A stretch of DNA of 64,000 bases, from contig CANQYT010000007.1 of assembly GCA_947628135.1 (NCBI GenBank), positions 29,601-93,600 on the forward strand, in the 5' to 3' direction. Below the pieces are notes generated by a model. The model ran no database searches and was not told the origin of the DNA. It worked only from the letters and a program-made list of their open reading frames with translations. This document shows, piece after piece, positions 36,701-40,197 of the stretch (positions are counted from its first letter, which is position 1; each line of letters starts with the position of its first letter). This DNA is from an uncultured Clostridia bacterium (GTDB taxonomy: Bacteria > Bacillota > Clostridia > Christensenellales > CAG-314). Position numbers and translations under genes: made by a program.

Positions 36701-39700
36701 GCAGTGGTTGTGGACTTCAACGCGCAAGGCAACAACTCGGATATCGGCAACTACAACGTTGTGACAAAAGATGTCTACGTGGAGATCAAGGCGGTGGATA
36801 TCACCGTGACGATACACGACATAACGGTGGAGTACGGCGAGGACGAAATCAATCCCAACTCCATTGAAAACGCTTGGGAAATCACCATCGGCAAGGAATT
36901 GTTGCCCGAGGGCGAAGATTTGTCCATCACGCTCACCGTTGTAGAATACGACTCGTCGCTCGCAAGACGTCCCGTCGGCAATTACGCCATCAGCGGAGTA
37001 TCAGCAAGCAGCAACTACAATGTGAAGTTTATCAACGGTAACTACGAAGTGACCAAGCGCAAAGTAACGGTGACGGTACACGACTTGACTTATACGTACG
37101 GTACTAACCCGAACAAAGGCTTCAACTTTGCGGACTTGGGCGACGCGGCATATAGCACGTCCCGCCCCGAATCCGACATCGGCAAAATTGCTTTGCAAGC
37201 CCAAGCGTCGACGGTTTCCATCTTCCCCGACGACTTGGCAGCCGTCAACATTAGCATCACTATTGCGAACGGCGCTTATACGTCCACAGACTACTTAAAG
37301 GCAAATGCCGCGGGCTATCAGTTGGCTTGCGAGTATAACCGCGACGGCAACTACGACATAACCTTCGTTACCGACAGCGGCGATATCTATTCGGGGACGT
37401 ACTACGCAAAACTGTATATCACGCAAAGGACGTTGAACGTCAACATTCAAACCAGATCGGTAACCTACGGCGAAGCCCGTCCCACAATGCCTATGAACTA
37501 CATTGTAGACGGCTGGGCGCCGAATGACGAGGGTTGGTTCAGTGACAACCGCGACACGGATAGGTCGTTCCTCAGATTTGAGGTGATCAACTCTGAGACG
37601 GGAGAAAGCGTGGACGAAACAAAAGCCTACGACCCCGTCGGCAAGTACATCATTCAATTGGCGAGCAACACGGCGGAAACTCACGAGATAGGCAGCAACT
37701 ACAACATCATCGTAAAAGGCGAATGGAGCAGCGACGACGAAAAGTACGCCGGACAAAACGGCAAAGCAGGTATTTACATCGTCAATCCTCGGGTCATCGT
37801 CATTACGCTGACCGGCGCGCAAGGCGAGTACGGCGACGATTGCACCGACCAACTTGGTTGGGAACTGCTCAGCCAACTTGCAGACGGCGATACGCGCGAA
37901 GACCTCAAATTCAGTTTCGATCTTCAAGACGTGTTCCTGTCGCCCGGTCGCACCAACGACGTGGGTATCTACACAGTCAAGGCGACGATAAACAATCCCA
38001 ACTATAAGTTGGACCACGAGTTTACCACCACGTACCGAATCGTGCAACGTCAAATAAACATCACAGTGCTCGATCAAAATCACGAGTACGGCGACAGACA
38101 CGGCGACTTCATCGAAAGTCTCGGTCACCTCGATGGTTGGACGGCACAGCGCGTTTCTCTCGGAGGCAACGGAATTGCCTACGAAGACGACTTAATTGTA
38201 ACTGCGCTCAAATTGCACACAGACATCACCGACGGTGTGTTTGTAAACGATTATACGGACAGTATCAGTGTGGATAGCGGTACTTTGAGGTTGGACGGCA
38301 ACTACAACATCAACACCATCTCAAACGGAACGCTGCACGTTGTGCCTCGCGAGATAACCATTCGGGTAAACGAGCAACGCAGCGAATACGGCGAAGAACA
38401 TCCGTTCAGTTCCCGTTACGGCGAAGATTGGTCCGCAGAACGCACTCACGATCCGGCGTTTGCAAACGGTAAAGAAGCGACCGTGTTGCCGGCGGATATC
38501 TATGATATCGTTCTGTACTGCGACGTAGACAGAACGTCGCCTGCGGGCAGTTACACGTTGAGAGCGGAGTTCGACAATCCGAACTACAAAGTAACAACCG
38601 TTGAGGGCTACTACGTCATAACTCCGCGTAAGATCACCGTAACGTTGGAAAATGCAACTTCCGAATACGGAGACGCGGTTGGAACGCTTACCTATCGCGT
38701 AAGTCGCGTAGGCGGCAATGCGCTGGTAAACGGCGACGAACTTGACATCACGCTGAACGCTTTGTTGCCGAACGGCAAGGCGGTGGACGGTACGACGTAT
38801 GTCGGCAAATACCCCATCGTCGTAACGGCGAGCAACAATCCCAACTACGAAATCACCTTTGCGGGAGAGTACGACGGAGAATTGCCCGACAATCGCGTGA
38901 CGGATCAAGCCGCAGTGTACGAGGTTACCAAACGTCAAATCGTCGTAACCTTCGACGGCGAAAGCGAGTACGGCGATCCTATTGACCCGCACGGCGCAAG
39001 TTACCGCGCAAACGGAAAGAGCGGTCCTGCAACAGTCAACGGCGACGATCTCGGCTACGATTACAGGTGGATAGATGATCCCAACGACAATCTCGTCGGC
39101 GGATACCCCGGAGTAGGCGAGTACAAATTGCAAGTTATCAGACCGTCCGAGCATAGCGACGTTTGGGACAACTACGACGTACAAGACGACTCCAAGGAAA
39201 ACAGCGTATATCGCGTTGTTCCTCGCAAGGTGACAGTCACCGTGGACGACCTGTCGCAAGTGTACGGAGACGAATTTGTCGATCCCAACACCGTAAAAGA
39301 CAGTCTGCTGCACTTTACTCGTACCACCGCGGGAAAGAGCGGCGCGGCGCTGGTAAACGGCGGCGATATCACGGCGGACAACATATCCGTGGCGATGGGC
39401 GCAGAAAACCGCATCTGGTATGTAGGCGACTACGCAATGACGCTGACGTACACCGTCAAAGACGAAGTGAGCGATTGCTACGAAGTGACCGTCGTCAACG
39501 GCAACTACGTAATCACGCCGAGACCGATAACCGTCCACATCAACAGCAACACCGTCAAGTACGGCGACGAGTTTGAGCCGCTCACTTACGGCGAAGTGGA
39601 AGGATTGCAAACGGGCGACGACCTCAACATCCTGTTGCAAGTGCTTTGGTTGGACGGTCTGACCGACAGCGAACTCCACAACGTCGGCGTCTACGCGATA

Positions 39701-40177
39701 AGCGGCACTGCCGGCAACCCCAACTACACGGTTACCTTTGAGGGATCGTTGGGTAGGTTCGGCGCTTACGCGATAGAGCAAGCGGACAACTTCTTTACCA
39801 AGCAGTACAGCGGCGACGGCGACGTCGATATGGGCGATCGGATAGAGGAAAGCGAACTTCCCACGGCAAAGTGGGGCAACGACAACGCCAAGATAGAGTA
39901 CTATCTCGACGCGGAGATGACCGTTTTGGCAGACTTCGACGACATCGTCGACGCAACAGCGGGAACATACTACGTAAAGGTGACGGTTGACGAATCTCTC
40001 AACTGGAAAGAAGCCGTAACAAGCTTTGTGATAACCGTAGTCAATCAACTGTCTCTTCCCGACGGGTTGGACATCACCACTTACGTAATGATCTACGCTT
40101 CACAATTTGTAATTCTCACTTGTGCGCTGATATTTATCAGACGACGGAAAGGGAATAAAAATCAAAAAATCAAATAA
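12746..40177 (+). CDS. Giant secreted/surface repeat protein (9143 aa): signal peptide, LRR_5/BspA-like region, MBG/YDG-type repeats, C-terminal TM
   Basis: TTG start with GGAGG at 12733; MKKVSMIQLKRSLLIVFAILLLLSLALVAISQLDDNAQA signal; repeats like YGE...GDxLxI.L...VGxYxITG...SNYxVTFxGxW...AGTYTITPRxITVxI; C-term YVMIYASQFVILTCALIFIRRRKGNKNQKIK. Confidence 0.93.
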   Translation: MKKVSMIQLKRSLLIVFAILLLLSLALVAISQLDDNAQAAPETTPLSRYLYYSDLQYVNNVQGYIITGYQYHGDGTFGTADDPAVIPAQFNGYPILGIEAGVFGGAGTINYIKFDTLTPDGSGEAYPNEDTDERKLAYSRLPEECKPMGTAIRDIGDFCFAASDLIQITLPESVATLGEGCFANCKKLSRVKSYNAEADRTSESLQELLHLRTIGSKCFLYDYQLQQFQLPDDQRDLDGKDSFDRIDVTEFYPDGTGIWEIGDSAFHRVEVDLETVNGGEYFVIPASLGNVIEAPFEVVYNEGANRALNDADGDGTVVPVFAKGGPGTCECYPWGFSTANVTWNTNPALGYAKSGDWYYNTKRNILGPYTKNERNGAGNLIGLYSEKIPIELGTTRFTTLAPGTFSGKVRLQTVTFDDGWDSVTMEQLPTACFKGCSYLATVNNLPELIQKIGAMSFEGCTRLSTITTSGGHNDTGVNIPESCSQIGFWAFNGCNAINTVTIWGSFDDDTFKISQSAFVTATSTPNIIFKNLVGDPRNIGNLHDRPEEYSVWESKTYPFGCINPGTTITYPGGTLTPVVTFNGIWDCIILTEASGSTHGTVQLVRTHERQLMSGYGPNYSGASHGSDWLYTPNGSSAYGVTELRFPSYLTNSDTITNSAAIAKGIYDVKIIGKPNGHNKGDRTIVTSAGSDNQGLRDDDTFGKLVFPEGVEEIGYMVVTGPIDGDSTLETNGNAQKQTTGIIFPNSLKKIGDWAFFNPSISTYLQFPAGLEQVGLYAFRGCEILNEELVYFGYCKTVFGAAYVDAKAPNLTDIYYLQYRTQEPDNTFSRENGKYLRFTGKHSSSVAGAAGLKQGTVTPKVHYMDDYSPYVYEIGVADTSILPTDPENVADGYKYYLPVLEHASNKGNMAYDMPNESPVFAIPYPIYDSYGALVGYGANLRFGVRMMNQANKISSVTMLNQVGGENAPKTYAQDGVLYDGTNPVPLAGTTEEDRQAKDFYMLFWDQAPDSGTYSFQIFYENQALADAIRDNGSNNYDAGSEDQSGKRVPSRFITQFTISIDIYASVQFRHGLTQNIMGDNLPSPMKYDADGKALLKVNSREYEKDSVGGLPEVKPSGDVELVSTVKLPTPNFVHPAAEFIGWTMDSSIGGKVWVEDPGDENYISTDEQFSITRSQLDSNDQVVVYSVFRLKLNTNNEYTTNHWDYGEDPYRYFNQPTDGVSEGQFTMLRKDDNGIYHLENVVDVAAGQLGTAFNSYFNQQTHAGSWVVLSGDWSEAFDGTTMDEAAFNAWANGLYDANSSWNISSFDVLKKSVTVNTKTLRVTYGTHIYADRQSSYADYGTVEQYIYDNGIETVGGLPSGQTPQQAYTVTLSGREAGDVTPHVGQTINYDVVPSVDSVNGYQDYALSSAVSPGVYTVTARPLALDVSLFRTVPTEIGGSGEETQLSPSRVNGLETYSWTYYGSTSYENLRVTLSATQPENGGLFRADNLDDALPFYVPAFNTDSVEAGSYDVYVRLSNNSAAQINKDYTVSLINNSNASPYSSENKGYLGARVTINKLTVNPPAFSDLYFGTEITETTIKGHVGSAATIVVPTGENDLAFTSDRARNDYYAKLLLDDLYTIGAPNGGSGTYFSSSQKDGLANPEDYWFAGTYTVPLTIGGKYQDNYAWTEPDRGNVNQYTCDFTILPAELTLSTDVNRNVYYQGPYKDYSTGFSHGNDQTEPGLVAVDIYNGHGSRAALQIWGGQGGARPSDNAWSVRQFTLDGSAVANLTNAGTYTYRFELRGNGAKNFKIANTADTYNYGDGGAFQAEHGWKNVTDISAEIEFVINKAQVKVELQSDAPTDTFYYDGTDKAVKFFDNYFQLVNAVNGESWVPQKYDSDSGTHGYRVTYRIDTTSSGFGTTDAINAGYYVLIVALQGYNATNNVEFVEDGADGANYEWVNATQIIWNAAWTSEVEGLSGKSAPAGTVFAIAPAELTVSLDSVAAENMVFRNSVYDPATILSLGIAVEGHGANLLTPSDYTITINGWTANSSFDNAHTTELWHAGKYSFTITLVNDSNPQTTNNYRFVAVDGAIYTVEDSDDVAKGNEQVLEVKQAGLHVNDYFPTTKTWMYSGNARDIANLVNLVVGSPNPNGVMPSQNESDGYSWNIQYTPRNSAETKPATSLLDAGEYTLTVSLHGSAANDYFVDEPRSFTYTITPDTLRVTQPNSVVYNAEEQEAEINVLNSGGIPSGEYTSSYAPAGGNAQLGATDKPLNAGTYTLTVTFSKEQAVNYEITDGSVQEDGSYIVTRTFTITKATINVGWGDSSCGFDGTAHKKALNAADGLQITISNAIEANEGVLPTHSADGYAQDDYEFWLTCTYSGWSSDGESFIHAGTYAITAHLKDGNFQFDSSGILTQISNFVINPHDISTDETLQLTLNGGSYSGGIDGIITGNFYFNGLPVTPLTGVSVTFGERVETLTEGDDYNVAYSKNTDASDNAEIKISGRDDYQGTVTKKFTVSPRSLGTSAVDGGSFTKGDNNSDISVANLSASLVYNRQVFVFAPRYTLDRGEELGEYILIIGRGYDLSYWKVNADGTYDKVENVQDAGTYYVVAQGQGNFVGAYFTEVIVERATISIREIPSVTFNRGVQLPDIVFGNLSGGTAVPEEGEWGVYYIAQNQFQDFDMTNATETFFGVPTYADVYTVYVMLLGNAQNNFKLDGANGDVNLSGDDIKGTSVDVITHIGEDTANPDRKNLSGDDLTFGAGCLWQGTYTINRLKISLHQVTAKVVYDYAPNQGDDKGATANPGRHLNTALEIDFYNVGGVEAEVNDVPYQIYILNADGTIYAVFHYTLDMSEGNYAHLGPCSDENHGVSGDHKHMHFTYAANGTINWGWDNSDVVAVDGKTVGDCIQELRNAFTNVGSHRMVLVLDNGNYVIEGEGNAFDDSNVKQPSWYKSTEKISQSLNFEITKATLTPFLFDSTDGDKTALYGSNLQFTYDGDEHRLWVWFTNNDGNTTVLPAKETPESNKDDLTAVNYWAQFGYSGWAGTYDNSADVAANTHGYIYVGTYTVHIALKEDGNFQFVGGETETTLTYNINTLAITQRSLNLDLSRGSYTMGADAIEGYFVYVASAWTPITKVYIQVGGEKTELDSDFYSLQYINNVNQGTATVQISGTRNYSGTISLTFTISPKPLGTATQTDDDFESKNDSEISETLLTETSLNFVYNGFAQTINVAFSYNPDGFGEVIMTGADYKLDYFSKNADGGWETARSNSIVNAGTYRIVATGLDNYAGTYVVEFTVGKATVELVAPSSKTYNRNEQEADISFTNKDGNSIVPTGGYTVGYTVSDEQDLLLANGEKNARLGSNGKPYYAGNYDVTVTLGEAANNFQFADGDGSPTTVEKTTFTITQLGIYATQILSEVTYDGQPHFNGSPEGAPEQLYGESGPWSLNFAALDGTTPVAGISYNITYTWRGADDVEHTLVVKIGGYNTAVDTSMDPDTFLYDNEVTTYEEVKKLNLFRDVVWASNRIGDYRYTLSFEYLNFTIVVNNDPQPSREFTFRVNPAVVALDSFATKVYNADEQEPDIHFSLVNASAELSNETVNGELSGRYSLAYDTRSATAKLGDNSKPLDVGLYNVKVTLDNHNYAFDSDGSAERSQQFEITLLDINDVTDVVFVIPDKVYTGQPITNEITEVRVTIGDKTIVFKQGARGGNEIELTDSLFKIIGYNNNVNVGTASVTISAGGNFTNSITVLDGFDIAARNIIVRIESRTSVYGQDLVEGFGYTIVDPTEYDSYPDFEWNWKSDWSDVTNNPNHYVVYRTDSLGIDLGINGGKYSAREGGALLVGSYSISDHSAHIAGNGNYNITFVGDWGGDDEYNGEAGTYTVTPREIVLTINDLSYQYGDRKEAEIIAGEMLDKSTLLVDSYTDNRYTGAAILAADKPVLFNGITLSIVHKDNWSASAQRYLNAGSYAIIAAFDKDATQATYYVDGSAGDTYNVGDQYKITLAGTFDGDGAYGAGSGFEGTPYSAHAGTFTVTPREITITIDHIQHEYNKEEPTDDELTWTLKEGSTLAEGDDKSILGVKLEKAPGVGVGDYSVTGAYTKSGSYIVNFENGVNAVQITPRKVVVNIHDQYAVYGEDEVVDQNGWDAALATGSKYYSSGVDAIVSGDSLGLTLSKMPGYQVNDIGYAIYGSCSNSNYTVTYAGNFAGDGNYSDSDRTPFSGHAGTYYMLARKIAVEILKQSNTYGEIPRLSAAQDVAWKLYEGDFTPAYRHDLSGRINDNTIVNSDNLRLSFATDANETTKVGDDHYIEVTYDNPNYEITFFYKADAEYAQLEYDGKVTAEGALVTVKRAISITLNGITVLYGELPEGAILYHYANDGYGGHDELLISNTMGTAWSPRAVLSGGEGGAIVNGDELVLVIGIWYYDTSTKEGKPFEKGIYVADASKCYVYARLATEEDQAATSDFDDGRFAELGANANYDLMVVGNDAFPNENRDPNGIYTVTTANGREYTSGAAQVTIEKRHVTVTPNSHEVVYGTDYNVAKSWTAGGDGYYEADSADFFDLGEVQFEAEPPRSNSGNIKVGVYTLVLKPITDVELPARANYEITREKGTYTVTRKSIEYTLADAEGIYNGQRPTLTSVSSGIEGVVDGDRLHIALTVSPNLLGTWGVGKYPIVGTAISDDDKNDADNYTFVFSGNWWTVSPDERAGDFTVAGNAGIYTVKPAELTVAFMRQTAVYGSASATSGVNYDITRGVAWKLTAGELVAGENLTFTVEIVTIDSDYFAGYYLVVKRDGANIVGYDVKITFAANKNYNITFVYDETSFADRSDRGISPEGGKITLEKAFVVVPRQITVTINDKSSVYDGTDISGKSFGRSDYTFGSNAANDSGAALVRRGEQTDEPTIVLHAEGVDAGKYPITAICSSGNYTVTFEGSWSEADDNHGKAGTYTIDPKAVTVTITDSGRTFAGKHSDQYVTLSEGGWSVEGIVDADMSGGAVDKAKFDVTLSIVNEEGEWHAKTYAITGEVTGTSAANYTVTFKGSWSGAGDNFQKAGTYTISPLAVEIIPQAQSSVYDGTEPSVLKHGYGEAWLFTNETKGNLGGLFDESAKTLDGEDIDSVLALVFDKEDGISVGNYDISLVSCSNSDYVVTVAADSVDNNAYSITPRSVEVTVNAQTSVYGVTPNIAADYTVAKGGADSGLVGDDNLNISIRLAEVTDKSHSGNYKVGWYALVVTYTNSNYTVTFKGVNSNISLDELGGVYPATDDSVSADSGDATELNNLFYVSKRQIQINLIDKSVIYDGTEQKGNITNTLGVDWTAAAVLNAAGDPIVSGDRLAINISAVDGTIVNAGTYRTLAEFAEPDGDNDNANYDVKFVGSWEGEENSGTFTVAKRNITLEIVSGKMKYEYDGQEHEDILDFGASYSGEGWSLSNVVRVKTGDGSLGLAWGDELEDLQIKLLKDAGTNVSTSYSVRASASNDNYIVTFEGTSNCVEITPRQIVIHINDKGSVYGDGETVSSYEGKEADWYAMLSKESAYWTAELQDDETQRIALGRVGSDNLGVNLTKEIGANVGVYYITGVATNGNYQITWEGTWTNDKSTTDTTDGDPADNTAGTYTITVRKVQVVVYGQSGVYGGNQHLGIDAVKNTNWAVGSTDGEFKPLLDADDLGIKLTLVYTSDQLSKGAKQLSVGWYTICATYSNSNYDVTFVGNNTNLHEAPYVEGLDEQSNITSRTGDYGQEMDNMYYVFARRLTVTIKPQTSEYNGLGNEPELQTGKEWWSVTNVLNGSIPPIVDGDSLDMSVKLLWAEEYTEWKVGTYYIAAQISADDDPNYVIDATSVNGIYTITPKAISVLITDDGQTHEYDGTSAADNLNNDAETNYKLAEGFDLAEGDTLESLLVTLSTSASANAGSYQISGKAANANYDVTFVGSWEAENAAKTDGIGGTYTITPREITVVIKNHTSVYGETADSLKGESNYTIYHKDSTDGALVGDDDLDIQLSVGVNGVGQYNITATRQNNSNYAVTFYGANYNTEKAAANERQNDAELNQEGHTEQNYGLYFITPRMLNVHINNQGGVFGGLTYTNLNKLEGTSANNNGWYITGFANTDGISERNQTNRNYVIAGDSLSIDLVLHNDTDSEEHTGKCAISATCGNGNYKVTFVGDWDEDDEFYGTAGIFEVSKRKVTVTVLDVTKSYDGTEQSVDNRRNFGWTERVTNDPDNNTVTFVPYSKGFAPEMTVEVGVSGAKNVNTYQIYVVITRDGVTIYDSRTSSVGSEGIISDDDGKVTITTNEYIITLEGSWNADNEENNNGIGGTYTIIKKDVTLTIEDYSAIYGEITLEGINAILERDSAWHGPADGIVAADLELIKQAITLEIRKGENIESEGLSDGYILAGTYYIHGLFDGSTGVCGNYNITFTGTLSTADTGILTVSKRSIGLRVQNAGTAYGDDLTSDWNYVEISMVGTTGSAILAGDKAKFDAAIKFEILDQQLSGAGKLKVGEYPIWMSVDETKDVDGFIANNYDITFSGLWGGSGAKDGVPYAQRAGIYTVSQKRITVTNIEGTLTSEYGDPVPTGWDYTTNDGDILVGDKVTVVFSTDASATANVGRYLITVELGGDGADNGNYTMPVGPTVYYTIVTRKLTLNVEQDHTIIYGDEETQPAITTTRTNGGDVNWKVGSDNVEFGITYTGESRNNEHLRVKSGGYNFTVYIYGVDVANYEIDDYGNCYTAKYIVKARPVNVTISDTSAIYGEIEAELRYTVERATEAGRGLISGDSADALNIILTRSGLNSGRNYVGYYAITGQSSTTDYDVTFVGNWGTGATAGSDSDNNGKAGIYQITKRPIRIEIYNQSAVYGEAVVVSSVQGVNWKVLETQNVDGKQYYALKSGDNLEVELYLSDYSDSTYTVRPRGEYQLQYRVGNDNYDVTVVSTPLDESQQKIYTEDYKLAQADGDGRWGARSPITIALSEANHGYFFVTVRTVYVNIKNQSGVYGDDYNLLQTSSGDSPAYTVSLGSGLTGATFVDRLSVTFSLVTTAYGGEEGKSSGTLSYYGDYPIFGDKIKASRDGVQLEDNDSILTNYRFEFTGEWTGLEIYPSGNAYANRVGIFHVQKRKVTVSANDIEAVYGTYKDLSTDGGVFSLLNQKGYFANVTNSDGNAFVNDDEKLMGFALSVTYLGSDLSTGLALKVRTLPYTIVLTSNPSTTSDNDKKAVDSYDITLVNAALTVTKANININIASGQHSTYGDELTLADVQWNSEGQQGILYTIVGDGYVDGDVLDFTLLTSLIDYFEGDRYKPIDDGKYPAAGNYPIYVTAWLNSGDNANYNTPTYTGSFTGGIDSDDSHYANIAGIYTVNKKTVTVTIDNKTVEYGDAFGDFTYRLPEDWKVGNDPDDSINILLSVGVDPGVSVGTYAITGTYDSDNYAVEFAGTWLDRKAGTLTVSARKIVVVLKSQTSVYGDNPSASSTTDYWFVVKGNTQVTKDTLSTSNEWQTVFGVNTITRLSQLLVTLTKDTTVRDTENGTNDGNGLYGGVYDIIGQCNNSNYDVTFTKFVAADTDYGAVTRDSWGEYTITPRDITIEVLPRNAVYGSGDEVRYGATLSNTKEVAWRYADESKEFVTGHEQFLSFYLIGKTTARDTLFVPDGNYKIEALWADGIGGTDDANYRLKNLCYNVEFVNGENKLFTITPATILQNDRSALEGESFSGTLWNKTEVYRGSPFNLGINEEYLTFAGNVLYTAQTLDNTFDHSQMKLNGAKVTYKDLKLNGELRNSAPGAEDLSVNEFGVWTVTVCISNDYHEEAEFTLTLTIMQAELTVTLSGTFTAEYGDYLADGIGPKADVKSFAELEQAVKEWLFSTDNKVITAIAGGENLFGGDLDSLIKFLAEDETVGIMVNATSDDASTGGYLAAKLYSISFASTGNINIKFAQVYSVVSITKREIGVAWTPSDEPYDTTVDDGYTTYVYYYDGEQHLPTPNTTGVLDGDLVAGGKYGYQIYLSQNGGWNPSLTISAVGKYRVAVVVDFNAQGNNSDIGNYNVVTKDVYVEIKAVDITVTIHDITVEYGEDEINPNSIENAWEITIGKELLPEGEDLSITLTVVEYDSSLARRPVGNYAISGVSASSNYNVKFINGNYEVTKRKVTVTVHDLTYTYGTNPNKGFNFADLGDAAYSTSRPESDIGKIALQAQASTVSIFPDDLAAVNISITIANGAYTSTDYLKANAAGYQLACEYNRDGNYDITFVTDSGDIYSGTYYAKLYITQRTLNVNIQTRSVTYGEARPTMPMNYIVDGWAPNDEGWFSDNRDTDRSFLRFEVINSETGESVDETKAYDPVGKYIIQLASNTAETHEIGSNYNIIVKGEWSSDDEKYAGQNGKAGIYIVNPRVIVITLTGAQGEYGDDCTDQLGWELLSQLADGDTREDLKFSFDLQDVFLSPGRTNDVGIYTVKATINNPNYKLDHEFTTTYRIVQRQINITVLDQNHEYGDRHGDFIESLGHLDGWTAQRVSLGGNGIAYEDDLIVTALKLHTDITDGVFVNDYTDSISVDSGTLRLDGNYNINTISNGTLHVVPREITIRVNEQRSEYGEEHPFSSRYGEDWSAERTHDPAFANGKEATVLPADIYDIVLYCDVDRTSPAGSYTLRAEFDNPNYKVTTVEGYYVITPRKITVTLENATSEYGDAVGTLTYRVSRVGGNALVNGDELDITLNALLPNGKAVDGTTYVGKYPIVVTASNNPNYEITFAGEYDGELPDNRVTDQAAVYEVTKRQIVVTFDGESEYGDPIDPHGASYRANGKSGPATVNGDDLGYDYRWIDDPNDNLVGGYPGVGEYKLQVIRPSEHSDVWDNYDVQDDSKENSVYRVVPRKVTVTVDDLSQVYGDEFVDPNTVKDSLLHFTRTTAGKSGAALVNGGDITADNISVAMGAENRIWYVGDYAMTLTYTVKDEVSDCYEVTVVNGNYVITPRPITVHINSNTVKYGDEFEPLTYGEVEGLQTGDDLNILLQVLWLDGLTDSELHNVGVYAISGTAGNPNYTVTFEGSLGRFGAYAIEQADNFFTKQYSGDGDVDMGDRIEESELPTAKWGNDNAKIEYYLDAEMTVLADFDDIVDATAGTYYVKVTVDESLNWKEAVTSFVITVVNQLSLPDGLDITTYVMIYASQFVILTCALIFIRRRKGNKNQKIK

Positions 40178-40197
40178 CGCAAAGGCAGGTAGTAAAA

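Noticed and set aside
16700-39700. Regular repetition suggesting CRISPR or satellite DNA
   Set aside because: The repetition is at protein level (~90-aa diverged units in an intact frame), with no short identical repeat/spacer structure.
18626-40048. Several 250-670-aa minus-strand ORFs antisense to the giant gene (e.g. 18626-20632, 22613-24382, 26672-28546, 34265-35896, 38321-40048)
   Set aside because: Same codon-bias artefact; translations are V/R/F-rich without domains and mirror the sense repeats.
40050-40075. LPDGLD near the giant protein C-terminus as a sortase signal
   Set aside because: Does not fit LPXTG or common variants; TM plus basic tail alone is the simpler anchor.
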